From assembly GCF_029953635.1 (NCBI RefSeq), contig NZ_CP124543.1, forward strand, positions 4,815,455-4,879,454: 64,000 nucleotides of DNA, in the 5' to 3' direction. The position numbers were made by a program, and so were the translations under genes. The DNA comes from Halotia branconii CENA392 (lineage in GTDB: Bacteria; Cyanobacteriota; Cyanobacteriia; Cyanobacteriales; Nostocaceae). Below are positions 17,693-27,638 of the stretch, piece after piece; the first letter of the stretch is position 1; each line of letters starts with the position of its first letter. The notes beneath the pieces were generated by a model that did no database searches, had not been told where the DNA came from, and saw only the letters and a program-made list of their open reading frames with translations.

Positions 17693-19804
17693 ATGTTAAA
17701 AGTCTTTGCAGACAGAGGTGGCACATTTACAGATATTGTGGCTGTAACTGATGATCAGGCAATTATAGACAGACTTTCAAGACATCAGTCACAGTTTTTA
17801 ATCATGCCTGTCCCTAAACAACAATGGGTAATAGTCTATAAATTACTGTCCGAAAATCCTGAACAATATGAAGATACAGTTATTCAGGGTATTCGGGATA
17901 TTTTCGGTTTAAAAAATCATCAACCTATTCCCTATACTGCAATAGAAGTAGTCAAAATGGGAACAACAGTTGCAACGAATGCACTGTTAGAAAGGCAAGG
18001 AGATAGAGTAGTTCTGATGATTACGAAAGGGTTTAAAGATGCACTGCGAATTGGCTACCAAAACCGTCCTGATATCTTTGCTCGTCACATCATTTTACCA
18101 ACAATGCTTTATGAACAAGTTATTGAAGTAGACGAACGTTATGATGCTCATGGAAATGAATTAAAAACCGTTGATATTGCACAGATAAAACAAGATTTAC
18201 AAGCAGTTTATCATACAGGAGTTCGTAGTTGTGCTATTGTGCTTATGCACAGCGATCGCTATCCCCAACACGAGCAACAAGTAGCAGCAATTGCTGAAGA
18301 AATTGGCTTTACACAAATTTCTATATCTCACCAAGTCAGTCCATTAATGAAATTAGTAAGTCGAGGAGATACAACTGTTGTAGATGCTTATTTAACTCCA
18401 ATTTTGCGCCGCTATGTCAACCAAATAGCAAGTCAATTACCTCATGTAAAATTAATGTTTATGAAGTCTGATGGAGGCTTAACTGATGCTGGACAATTTC
18501 AGGGTAAAGATAGTATTTTAAGTGGCCCTGCTGGCGGTATTGTTGGTGCAGTGCAAACTAGCAAAAGAGCAGGTTTCGATTTAATAATTACCTTTGATAT
18601 GGGGGGAACAAGTACAGATGTTGCCCATTTTAAAGGAGAGTACGAACGTCAACTAGATTCAGAAATTTCTGGGGCGCGAATGCAAGTTCCTGTATTATCA
18701 ATTAATACGATCGCGGCTGGTGGCGGTTCAATTTTGATGTTCGATGGTTCTAGCTATCGTGTCGGGCCAAAATCGGCTGGTTCTAATCCCGGTCCTGCTT
18801 GTTATCGGCGAGGTGGTCCTTTAACGGTCACAGATGCTAATGTAATGTTAGGTAAGATTCATCCTCAATATTTTCCTTCTGTCTTTGGCAATGATGGCAA
18901 TTTACCATTAGATAAAAATATTGTCTTAGAGAAATTTACCCAATTAGTCGAAGAAATTGCAACTGTTACAGGAAATTATCGTACCCCCGAACAAGTAGCA
19001 GCAGGATTTATTGCTATTGCTGTGGAAAATATGGCAAATGCAATTAAAAAAATTAGTCTACAACGTGGTTATGATGTCACAAAATATGTACTTTGTTGTT
19101 TTGGTGGTGCAGGCGGACAAGTTGCTTGTTTAATTGCTGACACTTTAGGAATGAAACAGATATTTTTACATCCTTATGCTGGTGTTCTTTCAGCCTATGG
19201 AATGGGATTAGCTGATGTGAAAGCCACCAGAGTAAGAGGATTAGAACAGCCTTTAAATCAAGCCTTAATTCCTCAAATAATGCAGTTGATGGAGTCTTTA
19301 GAAACCCAAGCTAGAAGCGAAATCACTCAAGATAAAAGCAGCGCTGAAGCAGAAGTAATTCAAAAAATGAATTTGAAATATGAGGAAACTAATTCTATTT
19401 TAAGCGTTGATTTTAATGAAGATATCATGATGTTGCAAACAGCATTTACAAATGAACATAAATCTCGCTATGGTTTCATCCAGCCAGATAAATCCTTAAT
19501 TGTGGAATCTATTTCAGTAGAAGTAATTCAGAAAATGGATACTCCTGAAGAACCTTCAATTACTCATACCCGTCCTGTAAATTCAGCTCTTCAACCTCTA
19601 GAAATAGTCAAAATGTTCACTGCTAATAAATGGCATGATACGCCAGTTTATCGCCGTGAAGATTTGCAACCGGGAGATTGGATCAATGGTGCGGCGATTA
19701 TTGTCGAAAAAATTAGCACGGTTGTAGTTGAACCTAACTGGCAAGCCAGATTAAATGAGCATAATCATTTAATTTTACAACGTCTTCCCAAAGCAGTCGA
19801 ATGA
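17693..19804 (+). CDS. hyuA: Hydantoinase/5-oxoprolinase subunit A (HyuA family)
   Basis: The frame opens at a TTG (17672), but the ATG at 17693 gives MLKVFADRGGTFTDIVAVTD, where the conserved ATP-binding D-R-G-G-T-F-T-D motif sits at the expected distance from the start, so I use it (703 aa). Other family signatures are M-G-T-T-V-A-T-N-A-L-L-E-R, S-G-P-A-G-G-I-V-G, F-D-M-G-G-T-S-T-D and C-F-G-G-A-G-G-Q. The protein is the ATP-dependent half of hydantoin or 5-oxoproline ring opening. Its partner hyuB lies downstream at 20912, separated by a toxin-antitoxin remnant on the other strand. The region replaces the usual close hyuA-hyuB spacing. Confidence 0.88.
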   Translation: MLKVFADRGGTFTDIVAVTDDQAIIDRLSRHQSQFLIMPVPKQQWVIVYKLLSENPEQYEDTVIQGIRDIFGLKNHQPIPYTAIEVVKMGTTVATNALLERQGDRVVLMITKGFKDALRIGYQNRPDIFARHIILPTMLYEQVIEVDERYDAHGNELKTVDIAQIKQDLQAVYHTGVRSCAIVLMHSDRYPQHEQQVAAIAEEIGFTQISISHQVSPLMKLVSRGDTTVVDAYLTPILRRYVNQIASQLPHVKLMFMKSDGGLTDAGQFQGKDSILSGPAGGIVGAVQTSKRAGFDLIITFDMGGTSTDVAHFKGEYERQLDSEISGARMQVPVLSINTIAAGGGSILMFDGSSYRVGPKSAGSNPGPACYRRGGPLTVTDANVMLGKIHPQYFPSVFGNDGNLPLDKNIVLEKFTQLVEEIATVTGNYRTPEQVAAGFIAIAVENMANAIKKISLQRGYDVTKYVLCCFGGAGGQVACLIADTLGMKQIFLHPYAGVLSAYGMGLADVKATRVRGLEQPLNQALIPQIMQLMESLETQARSEITQDKSSAEAEVIQKMNLKYEETNSILSVDFNEDIMMLQTAFTNEHKSRYGFIQPDKSLIVESISVEVIQKMDTPEEPSITHTRPVNSALQPLEIVKMFTANKWHDTPVYRREDLQPGDWINGAAIIVEKISTVVVEPNWQARLNEHNHLILQRLPKAVE

Positions 19805-19903
19805 CCAAGCTCACCGGACGCAGATAACCTTGGCAACCTAATCAACCCACTTACAGCGTTCCGGTGCAGCAACTTTTTATGCCGCGATCGCTCACCAACA
19901 AGT

Positions 19904-20356
19904 TTATCCAATAGATTGCCAATCCGACGCTGTAATAAACCGAGCAAGATGAGCAACATTCGTTGTTGCAACAATCACTTCTGCCACCTTACTTCCGAGA
20001 AGACGGGCTTGAGCAGACAAAATTACATCCCCATCTAACGCTTTAGCATCTGCGGTAGGTTGTCCGGTTTTTCTCGCTTCTGCCCACAATTCAGCCGCCA
20101 GAAGCATGGTATCGGTTTGGATCGGAATATAGTCGAGCGTTTGCTTCAAGTTGTCCAGCCGACGCAAACTTCTCAGCAATCCTGCTCAGAGGAGTTCGCG
20201 GCGAACTTCATAATCTGAAATTTCGGGAATAACCACCCTTTCTCCGCGTCGTAAGAGGGATTTTAGCCATAGTTGACAATCAAGGGGAATGCCTGTGGCT
20301 TTTGGATTCGTGACCATTCCCAGTAGTCCAGAATCCAGCAAAATCGGACGAGTCAT
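19904..20356 (-). pseudogene. PIN-domain toxin interrupted by one in-frame TGA
   Basis: From the ATG at 20356 the frame reads MTRPILLDSGLLGMVTNPKA and onward through P-E-I-S-D-Y-E-V-R-R-E-L-L. It meets TGA at codon 57 (20188-20186) and then continues in the same frame as A-G-L-L-R-S-L-R-R-L-D-N to a TAA at 19904. The downstream part holds the rest of the PIN fold (D-A-K-A-L-D-G-D-V-I-L-S-A-Q-A and T-T-N-V-A-H-L-A-R-F). PIN relatives usually have Arg at that place, so a CGA to TGA change is the likely lesion. The toxin is probably inactive. Its ATGA start overlaps the antitoxin stop. Confidence 0.8.
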
Positions 20357-20655
20357 GGGAATAAAGGGCGATCAGACAATCGATCTTCATCTAGAGCCGT
20401 TTTCAAAAAGTCCCAAGCTTGCTGATGTTCCGATGCATCCTCAGTCTCACCCAGCCATGAATCTAGAAGGTCGATCGCTGCTTGATTTTTTCGGGCTTGC
20501 TCTGCATCAATAACAGGTGGAGCAGTTGATGGAATTTTTTGTCGGAACTGGCGTAAAGCATCCAGCAAATCTGCCCAATATTCTCTAGGCGTTGCTTCGA
20601 TTTCATGAAGCAGCAATTCAAGAGAGGTTGGAGGTGAGCTAGAACGGTCTGCCAT
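20353..20655 (-). CDS. Antitoxin partner of the broken PIN toxin, 100 aa
   Basis: The product has the helical segment S-L-E-L-L-L-H-E-I-E-A-T-P-R-E-Y-W-A-D-L and L-D-A-L-R-Q-F-R, common in cyanobacterial antitoxins upstream of PIN toxins. Its TGA stop overlaps the toxin ATG by four bases (20353-20356). The gene itself looks intact, so an antitoxin persists beside a dead toxin. The antitoxin role is inferred from position and family resemblance. Confidence 0.7.
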   Translation of the reverse strand: MADRSSSPPTSLELLLHEIEATPREYWADLLDALRQFRQKIPSTAPPVIDAEQARKNQAAIDLLDSWLGETEDASEHQQAWDFLKTALDEDRLSDRPLFP

Positions 20656-20701
20656 ATCTGCAAAGCTTCTATAGTTATATCAATTCAGTGCAAGCGATCG
20701 C

Positions 20702-20821
20702 TTACTTGTACTTTACTTTTAGTTTCATTGTACCTGAAGCACCAACTATAAACTCAATCAGAACACCATCAACATCTGAAGATAGACCAACACCAGCTTT
20801 CTGAGACACCTTCACAGAAGT
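20702..20821 (-). pseudogene. Possible C-terminal remnant of a small beta-rich protein
   Basis: A 39-codon minus-strand frame ending at 20704-20702 reads TSVKVSQKAGVGLSSDVDGV then L-I-E-F-I-V-G-A-S-G. It has no start codon. The alternating pattern resembles the C-terminal strands of Trypco/CU044_2847-type domains found near effector genes, but the match is from memory and weak. The open frame may be chance. Confidence 0.25.
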
Positions 20822-20911
20822 ATTATATGGAATTTTTCCGTGTATCCCTTGGTGTTATCTCAGTTCTGTGCAACAAACTTATAAGGCAACCTCAAAAAGT
20901 AGGAGTTAAAA

Positions 20912-22516
20912 ATGTACACAAAATTGCAACCCGATCCCGTTCGCTTAGAAATATTCAAAAATCTCTATCAATTTATCGCCGAACAAATGGGAATTGTGCT
21001 GCAAAATACGGCAGCATCGGTAAATATCAAAGAAAGACTAGATTTCTCCTGTGCTATTTTCGACTCTTCTGGATTATTAGTAGCTAACGCTCCTCATATT
21101 CCTGTACATTTAGGCTCAATGAGTGAAAGTGTTCGCAGTTTAATTAATGCTCATGGTGACACAATTAAATCAGGAAATGTGTATCTATCTAATAATCCTT
21201 ATAACGGAGGAACCCATCTGCCAGATGTGACTGCAATTACCCCTGTATTTCTGGAAAATGAAGAAAAGACTACATCTGCTACTGCCATTTTTTATGTTGC
21301 TTCTCGCGGACATCAAGCCGATATCGGTGGAATAACTCCCGGTTCCATGCCTCCCCACAGTACCACCGTAGAAGAAGAAGGAATTATTTTTGATAATTTT
21401 CTCTTAGTTGAACAAGGAAATTTTCGAGAAATTCTAGTGCGAGAATTACTCTTAAATCATCTGTATCCGGCTCGGAATCCTGACCAAAATATAGCTGATT
21501 TTAAAGCACAAATTGCTGCCAATCAAAGGGGAGTTCAAGAACTTCTAAAAATGGTTGAGCAATATGGATTGGAGACAGTGCAAGCTTATATGAAATTTGT
21601 CCAAGCCAATGCTGAGGAGTCAGTGAGAAAAGCGATCGCTGTTCTCAAAAATGGCTCATTTATTTATAAAATGGATAATGGCGCACATATTCAAGTTAAA
21701 GTGACTATTGACTACAGCGATCGCAGTGCTACCATTGATTTTACTGGAACATCTGAGCAACTTAAGAGTAATTTTAATGCTCCTAAAGCTGTGACTCAAG
21801 CAGCAGTCTTATACGTCTTCCGAACTTTAGTAGATGATCGCATTCCCCTCAATGCTGGATGTCTCAACCCGTTAAAAATCATTATTCCCGAAGGCTGTAT
21901 GCTGAATCCCACCTATCCAGCAGCAGTAGTGGCGGGTAATGTCGAAACATCTCAAACTATTGTCGATGCTTTATATGGTGCTTTGGGCGTAATGGCAGCT
22001 TCTCAAGGAACAATGAATAATTTCACTTTTGGTAACGAGCGATATCAATATTATGAAACTATCTGCGGTGGTTCTGGGGCTGGAGCTAACTTTGATGGTA
22101 CTGATGGCGTTCATTCTCACATGACTAACTCTCGCTTAACTGATCCAGAAGTTTTGGAAACTCGCTATCCTGTGCAGGTAGAAAGTTTTGGTCTTCGTCT
22201 CGATAGCGGCGGTAAAGGAAAACATTCAGGTGGCAATGGGGTGATTCGTCGTATTCGTTTTTTAGAACCTATGACAGCCAATATTCTTTCTGGACATAGA
22301 TTTGTGCCTCCCTTTGGGTTAAATGGTGGCGAAGCCGCAAAAGTAGGACGCAACTGGATACAACGTCAAAATGGAACTCAAGAAAATTTAGATAGTACAG
22401 CAACAGTAGAAATGAAACCTGGGGATATTTTTGTTATAGAAACTCCTGGTGGTGGAGGATTTGGTTCAATTGAAAGCGGCGAGAAACTCCATCCCTTCAT
22501 GGGTGGAGAGGGATAG
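20912..22516 (+). CDS. hyuB: Hydantoinase/5-oxoprolinase subunit B (HyuB family)
   Basis: The 534-aa protein carries HyuB signatures: the N-terminal V-R-L-E-I-F-K-N-L-Y-Q-F-I-A-E-Q-M-G, P-V-H-L-G-S-M-S-E-S-V, S-N-N-P-Y-N-G-G-T-H-L-P-D-V, S-R-G-H-Q-A-D-I-G-G and the C-terminal T-P-G-G-G-G-F-G. HyuB is the metal-dependent hydrolase half that works with HyuA (17693). The start ATG has a GGAG-type site about 8 nt upstream. It is convergent with pstB. The pair may act on 5-oxoproline or hydantoins; the exact substrate cannot be read. Confidence 0.88.
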   Translation: MYTKLQPDPVRLEIFKNLYQFIAEQMGIVLQNTAASVNIKERLDFSCAIFDSSGLLVANAPHIPVHLGSMSESVRSLINAHGDTIKSGNVYLSNNPYNGGTHLPDVTAITPVFLENEEKTTSATAIFYVASRGHQADIGGITPGSMPPHSTTVEEEGIIFDNFLLVEQGNFREILVRELLLNHLYPARNPDQNIADFKAQIAANQRGVQELLKMVEQYGLETVQAYMKFVQANAEESVRKAIAVLKNGSFIYKMDNGAHIQVKVTIDYSDRSATIDFTGTSEQLKSNFNAPKAVTQAAVLYVFRTLVDDRIPLNAGCLNPLKIIIPEGCMLNPTYPAAVVAGNVETSQTIVDALYGALGVMAASQGTMNNFTFGNERYQYYETICGGSGAGANFDGTDGVHSHMTNSRLTDPEVLETRYPVQVESFGLRLDSGGKGKHSGGNGVIRRIRFLEPMTANILSGHRFVPPFGLNGGEAAKVGRNWIQRQNGTQENLDSTATVEMKPGDIFVIETPGGGGFGSIESGEKLHPFMGGEG

Positions 22517-22551
22517 GTGTCCTGCCGCTTGGGGCATGGGGAAGAATTTAT

Positions 22552-23382
22552 TTACCCAAATTTACCGCTGAGATATTCTTTAGTTGCTTGGGCTTGGGGA
22601 TTACTAAAAACTTTCCCTGTTTCGTCATATTCTACTAAGTAACCGAAGCGGTTTCCTTTGTCTGATTCTTCAGCATTGAAAAAAGCGGTGTAATCTGACA
22701 CCCGTGAAGCTTGTTGCATGTTATGGGTGACGATAATAATTGTATATTCTTCTTTGAGTTCGTGAATTAATTCTTCAACTCGCTGAGTAGAGACAGGATC
22801 TAGAGAAGAACAGGGTTCATCCATCAAGACTACTTCTGGTTTAAGGGCGATCGCTCTGGCAATACATAAACGCTGTTGTTGTCCACCAGAAAGGGATAAA
22901 CCATTTTCTTTAAGTTTATCTTTAACTTCACTCCATAAAGCAGCTCGTTGGAGCGATCGCTCGACTAATTCATCCATATTTTCCTTACGGTTTTGAATCC
23001 TAGCTCCGTAAGCAATATTTTCATAAATTGATTTGGGGAAGGGGTTGGGTTTTTGAAATACCATACCAATCCGCCGCCGCACTTCAACCGGATCGATTTT
23101 AGGTGAATAAAGATTTTTATTCCGGTAGAAAACTTTACCTTCTACTCGACATTTATCAATCAAATCATTCAGACGATTAAAGCAACGCAGTAACGTACTT
23201 TTGCCGCAACCAGAAGGGCCAATAAAAGCAGTTACTCGTTGTTTTGGTATTTCCATATAAACATCACGGAGCGCCAAAGTATCACCGTAGTAGACGCTGA
23301 GTTTTTCTGTTTGCAAAACGGCTGTAGTTTCGCCTGGATTTTGAGTATTTCGATGATTATTAGTTTGATTTTGAGTAGACAT
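22552..23382 (-). CDS. pstB: Phosphate ABC transporter ATP-binding protein PstB
   Basis: The 276-aa ATPase has Walker A GPSGCGKST, signature L-S-G-G-Q-Q-Q-R, Walker B V-V-L-M-D-E-P, D-loop S-S-L-D-P and switch His in I-V-T-H-N-M. The C-S-S-L-D-P variant and overall length are typical of PstB. It is the last gene of a pstC-pstA-pstB operon and energises high-affinity phosphate uptake. No pstS binding-protein gene is in the window. The 119-bp gap to pstA holds a dispersed GC-rich repeat and AATTCGTAATTCGTAATT runs. Confidence 0.95.
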   Translation of the reverse strand: MSTQNQTNNHRNTQNPGETTAVLQTEKLSVYYGDTLALRDVYMEIPKQRVTAFIGPSGCGKSTLLRCFNRLNDLIDKCRVEGKVFYRNKNLYSPKIDPVEVRRRIGMVFQKPNPFPKSIYENIAYGARIQNRKENMDELVERSLQRAALWSEVKDKLKENGLSLSGGQQQRLCIARAIALKPEVVLMDEPCSSLDPVSTQRVEELIHELKEEYTIIIVTHNMQQASRVSDYTAFFNAEESDKGNRFGYLVEYDETGKVFSNPQAQATKEYLSGKFG

Positions 23383-23501
23383 TTTTAATCCTGTATGAAA
23401 ATAATTCGTAATGACGCTCGCGGACTCGCTACCGCTGCGCTAACGTAATTCGTAATTCGTAATTAAAATGCAACTATAAATTACTTTGATTTTTACTCAT
23501 T

Positions 23502-24392
23502 TCAATAAGTACTTTTAAGTGCTGCTAATCGGGAAAGAATGCTAGTAATTAGCACTAATAAAACTAGAATGAGTGAAGCTGCCCAGGCAAGTTCTTGTTG
23601 ATTTTGATAGGGAACGGTGGCAAAGTTATAAACTAATACTGATAAAGTAGGAATTGGTTGCCAAACACTTCTAGGCCAAAATTGGGAAAATAAAACAGTA
23701 AAAATTAAAGGTGCAGTTTCACCAGCCGCACGAGCGATCGCTAAAGTTGTACCTGTTAAAATTGCTCCCATCGCTGACGGTAAAACTACTTGTAAAACGG
23801 TTTGAAAGTTAGAAGCGCCTACCCCTGTTGATGCCCAACGTACTTCTTGAGGTACTAATTGTAAGGCTTCATCAGCAGTTCTTACCACTATCGGTAGCAT
23901 CAAAACTGCTAAAGCAAAACCCCCAGCTACGGCTGAGAATTGATTTGTAGTTGCAACCACTACACCATAAGCAAATAATCCCACGATAATTGAGGGTACA
24001 CCACTCAATACATTAGTCGCAAAACGAATCCACTTAACTATTGTGCCGGAACTAAACTCTGATAAATAAACAGCTGCTAAAATCCCAAAAGGAATGCTCA
24101 ATGCTGAAGCAATTCCTACTACAATTAATGTTCCGACAATAGCAGCACCAACACCGCCACCTTCTTGTAAGGCAACTGGTATCTGTCCAGTAAATAATTC
24201 TAGATTAAATTGACTAGCTCCTTTAAAAATAACATAACCAAGCACTAATCCTAAAGGCAAAATTGCAATACCCAGCATGAGAAATGCTAATACCGTCAGC
24301 ACAGTCCCAATTAATGTTCGACGAGTAGCATAAGAAAATTCCATGCTTTCATCTATATTTGCAGAGTTTCTACCTTTATTAGTAGATGTCAT
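23502..24392 (-). CDS. pstA: Phosphate ABC transporter permease PstA
   Basis: The 296-aa membrane protein has six predicted helices and the inner-membrane permease EAA-like loop (V-P-Q-E-V-R-W-A-S-T-G-V-G-A and onward, A-R-A-A-G-E-T-A-P-L). It is about 45 bp downstream of pstC and upstream of pstB, the standard order. With PstC it forms the phosphate channel. Confidence 0.93.
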   Translation of the reverse strand: MTSTNKGRNSANIDESMEFSYATRRTLIGTVLTVLAFLMLGIAILPLGLVLGYVIFKGASQFNLELFTGQIPVALQEGGGVGAAIVGTLIVVGIASALSIPFGILAAVYLSEFSSGTIVKWIRFATNVLSGVPSIIVGLFAYGVVVATTNQFSAVAGGFALAVLMLPIVVRTADEALQLVPQEVRWASTGVGASNFQTVLQVVLPSAMGAILTGTTLAIARAAGETAPLIFTVLFSQFWPRSVWQPIPTLSVLVYNFATVPYQNQQELAWAASLILVLLVLITSILSRLAALKSTY

Positions 24393-24437
24393 AATCGCTT
24401 ACCTAGACTAAAACTTACTATTTAAATTTTCTCTCTA

Positions 24438-25394
24438 CTAAAACTTTTTAACTCGACGCACAATTACTTCGGCTAGCATATTAACCACGAGTGTAATTAC
24501 AAACAAAACTAAACCAGCATAAAATAACGAAGCTCTTTGTAAACCACTAGCTTCTGCAAATTGATTGGCTAGCAAAGAAGCAATTGTATTTGCAGGTGCA
24601 AGCACAGAAAAGTTTAAATCGTTGCTGTTACCAATTACCAATGTTACAGCCATTGTTTCTCCCAAGGCTCTACCCAATGCCAGCATAACTCCACCTACAA
24701 TTCCCGAAAAAGCTGCTGGAATTAGAATGCTAAAAATTGTTTGCCAACGAGTTGAACCTACACCATAAGATCCCCAACGCAGTTCCGAAGGTAAAGAAGC
24801 CAGAGAATCGCGGGAAATGACTGTAATAATCGGTAAAACCATAATGGCTAAAATGACCCCAGCAGGTAGCATTCCTGGCCCTATATACCGACTAGAAAAC
24901 AGAGGTATGTAACCAAAGTTATCGTGAAGCCAATTACCGATAGGTTGCAAAAATGGAATTAAGACGTAAATACCCCAAAGTCCATACACAATACTTGGAA
25001 TAGCTGCCAATAACTCCACTAAAAAAGTGAGTACAGTCCGAATTGATAGTGGTAAAAAATTTTCACTTAAAATGATCGCACTGGCTAAACCAATTGGCAC
25101 AGCTAAAAGCAGAGCAATTAATGAACTCAAAAGTGTTCCGTAAATCATCGGTAACACTCCATAAATATTTTCTACAGGGTTCCAAGCACCTTGAATGAGG
25201 AATTGTAAACCAAACTCTCGAATAGCAGGTATTGAATCTATAGCAACTTGTATGGCTATCCAAAGTAAGACTGCTGCAACAGCCAGAGCTAATATGCGCG
25301 TACCCCATAAAAAACTGTAATCTATTGTTTTTTCGGTCTGCGATCGCGCTGTTTGAGAATCTATTTGAGATTCGTCACTAGCTGTTAGAGTCAT
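24438..25394 (-). CDS. pstC: Phosphate ABC transporter permease PstC
   Basis: The 318-aa permease has six membrane helices and the conserved loop L-P-S-E-L-R-W-G-S-Y-G-V-G followed by A-L-G-R-A-L-G-E-T-M-A-V. The N-terminal cytoplasmic stretch of about 25 residues is usual. It is the first gene of the pst operon in this window, so the upstream AT-rich region should contain its promoter. Confidence 0.93.
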   Translation of the reverse strand: MTLTASDESQIDSQTARSQTEKTIDYSFLWGTRILALAVAAVLLWIAIQVAIDSIPAIREFGLQFLIQGAWNPVENIYGVLPMIYGTLLSSLIALLLAVPIGLASAIILSENFLPLSIRTVLTFLVELLAAIPSIVYGLWGIYVLIPFLQPIGNWLHDNFGYIPLFSSRYIGPGMLPAGVILAIMVLPIITVISRDSLASLPSELRWGSYGVGSTRWQTIFSILIPAAFSGIVGGVMLALGRALGETMAVTLVIGNSNDLNFSVLAPANTIASLLANQFAEASGLQRASLFYAGLVLFVITLVVNMLAEVIVRRVKKF

Positions 25395-25846
25395 GGATTA
25401 CCTCTATATATAAACTAAAGCTAACAATGTATTTTTTTAAATTAAAAAATATCAATAAAAAACAAATATTTCAGATAACTGTATTTATTCACACTTTAAA
25501 AATATGAGGAAGTAAATATAGCTACTTCATTATTTTATTTCACGTATTTTAATGATCAACACGTAAGTATTTTATAAGTTGATTGGCTAATGATTTTACA
25601 ACTTACGATAGATTTAGTTTTAATAATTAAGCTGAAAGCTTCTCTCTTAAGGTTGAATTTTTATCAAATATATTTAATATAATTATTTATTAAACAAATC
25701 ATAACCTTTAGTTTAATTTTATTTAATAGTGGATCAACATAATATTTAAACGTCTATCTATGAGGTATTTGGAAATACCCTTTCATTTTATGAATTTTAT
25801 TATGTAAAACTAAACGCAAATCATACCAAATTGCATTTAGTGTATT
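25395..25846. promoter_or_regulatory. AT-rich intergenic region upstream of pstC
   Basis: This 452-bp gene-free region precedes pstC (minus strand) and follows the 3' end of the M24 peptidase gene. It should hold the phosphate-regulated promoter. I looked for tandem Pho-box octamers (CTTAACCT type). Only one weak candidate, TTCAACCTTAAG on the minus strand near 25645-25660, was found, so no operator is claimed. Confidence 0.4.
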
Positions 25847-27229
25847 TCAGCAACCCACTAGTTCTTCGATAACGCTGGCATTATTTGGCAATGCGCCTGT
25901 TAAGACTTCGCTACCTTCTGTCGTGACTAAAACATCATCTTCAATGCGGATGCCTCGCACATCAGCAAATTGAGATAAGCGCTGCCAATTTACTATGTTC
26001 TGATATTTTGAACGCAGATTCACATCATTTAAAATTGCTGGTACTTGATAAAAACCAGGCTCAATTGTCACTAACATTCCTGGACGCAAGGGACGATTTA
26101 AACGCAAGTAACCTAAGCCAAAGCGATCGCTCCTTGTCCGTCCTTCTTCATACCCTGCTAAATCACCCAAATCTTCCATATCATGAACGTCTAAACCTAA
26201 TAGATGTCCGATACCGTGGGGGAAAAACAGCGCATGGGCATCCATTGCTACTAAGTCTTGGGGGTTGCCTTGTAAAATACCTAAATCTACTAAACCTTCA
26301 GCTATGACGGCAGCAGCTAGCAGATGAATATCTCCATACTCTATACCAGGGCATATTTTAGCAATGCAAGCATCATGAGCAGCCAACACGACATGATAAA
26401 TGTCTTTTTGAGTCGGTGAAAATTTGCCAGAAACAGGCCAAGTACGGGTAACATCTGCTGCCCAGCCCATCTCAGTCTCTGCCCCCACATCGGCAAGTAG
26501 TAAGTCACCTGATTGTATAGGATGATGATATTGCTCGTTATGTAATACTTCGCCGTGGACAGTAACAATACTGTTGTAAGAAGTAGTCATATTATGGGCA
26601 ATGATTACTTTTTCCATTGCTGCCCGAACTTCTGCTTCTATTTTGGCATTGGGTGTTGCTGCCATACCAGCTTTGTGGGCTGCGACAGTTACAGCAGCAG
26701 CCTTTCGCAACTCAACTAATGCCCCCGCATCATGGGTGAGGCGTAGAGTCACAATTGCCTTGACTAATTCTAAGTCAATTCCTTGGGGAGGATTTTGCGG
26801 TAAAATCCATCTGTTCAATAATTGCGATTGCTGTGTCCAAGTAGCAGCATCCTGGTTGGCAACTGTCGCTGCACCTTCTAGCCAGGACTCTAATTCTGTC
26901 ATTGGTTTAGCAGTATCCGCCCCTATTGTCTCGGCTATTTCGTCACGCGTTGGCATTTCTCCATGCCAAAGGGCGCTGTTAGGTTGGGGATCATCCATGA
27001 ATAGTTCAAGTTTGCCAGATTCTAGACGAATTGCTGCGTTTGGCAGTGGTAGCCCGGCAAAATAGAGAAAATGACTGCTAGCGCGAAAAGGAAAATGATT
27101 TGCAGGAAAATTTCGCGGACTGATGCTTCCTGACCAGAGAATTGCTGGAAAATCAATCAGGCTAGCTAATCGTTGCCGTCGGGAGTGTAGGATGTCAGCT
27201 AGTGAATTAAAAGTTTTGTGAATAATCAT
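25847..27229 (-). CDS. pepP: Aminopeptidase P family (M24B) metallopeptidase
   Basis: The 460-aa protein has an N-terminal creatinase-like domain (about 1-170) and a C-terminal pita-bread domain with five metal ligands in order: L-A-D-V-G-A-E, A-A-D-V-T-R-T-W-P, F-P-H-G-I-G-H-L-L-G, V-T-I-E-P-G-F-Y and R-I-E-D-D-V-L-V-T. Together they bind two Mn or Co ions for cleavage of X-Pro bonds at peptide N-termini. A bulky H-D-M-E-D-L-G segment is characteristic of the PepP branch. It stands alone on the minus strand. Confidence 0.9.
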   Translation of the reverse strand: MIIHKTFNSLADILHSRRQRLASLIDFPAILWSGSISPRNFPANHFPFRASSHFLYFAGLPLPNAAIRLESGKLELFMDDPQPNSALWHGEMPTRDEIAETIGADTAKPMTELESWLEGAATVANQDAATWTQQSQLLNRWILPQNPPQGIDLELVKAIVTLRLTHDAGALVELRKAAAVTVAAHKAGMAATPNAKIEAEVRAAMEKVIIAHNMTTSYNSIVTVHGEVLHNEQYHHPIQSGDLLLADVGAETEMGWAADVTRTWPVSGKFSPTQKDIYHVVLAAHDACIAKICPGIEYGDIHLLAAAVIAEGLVDLGILQGNPQDLVAMDAHALFFPHGIGHLLGLDVHDMEDLGDLAGYEEGRTRSDRFGLGYLRLNRPLRPGMLVTIEPGFYQVPAILNDVNLRSKYQNIVNWQRLSQFADVRGIRIEDDVLVTTEGSEVLTGALPNNASVIEELVGC

Positions 27230-27266
27230 AAAATGAGACTCAAATCAAAAGTGATACTGCCTTTAT

Positions 27267-27488
27267 TTAATCCTGATCATCGTCTTTTTCATCATCATTC
27301 CTGCGATCGCTTTCTTGTTCGTCATCATCCTCGTCATTTTGGTTAGACCGTTCGTTTGGTCTTTGTTCTTCGTTAGGAGTAAATGGCTGCTTTTCTTGGA
27401 CACCGCAACTGACCAATCCTCCAGAAATGACTCCTAAGTTGATAACAGCCACAAGACTTGCGATGAATCTGCCCTTTGTGTTTAACAT
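27267..27488 (-). CDS. Small acidic lipoprotein-like protein, 73 aa
   Basis: The N-terminus is basic then hydrophobic (M-L-N-T-K-G-R-F, then a 16-residue apolar stretch) and ends in a lipobox-like G-L-V-S-C (Cys28). The mature part is almost all Asp, Glu, Asn, Gln and Arg. It is probably exported and lipid-anchored. No family is recognised; a highly charged tail could bind cations, but this is speculation. It lies 38 bp upstream of the pepP start and may be co-transcribed with it. Confidence 0.6.
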   Translation of the reverse strand: MLNTKGRFIASLVAVINLGVISGGLVSCGVQEKQPFTPNEEQRPNERSNQNDEDDDEQESDRRNDDEKDDDQD

Positions 27489-27638
27489 TAGCTCTAGCTT
27501 GGAGAAATTGTATGACTAATATCTAAGGTACAGCTATAGCTTCTTAATGATGCTAAATATAGTTGCGTAGATTTCTAACTTACTCTTGATAAGTATACAA
27601 AGTTGTAAATTTGCCGATTCAAATTCTAAGGTAAATCT

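Noticed and set aside
25395..25846. Pho-box tandem operator before pstC
   Set aside because: Only one weak octamer-like word was found; at least three spaced repeats would be needed.
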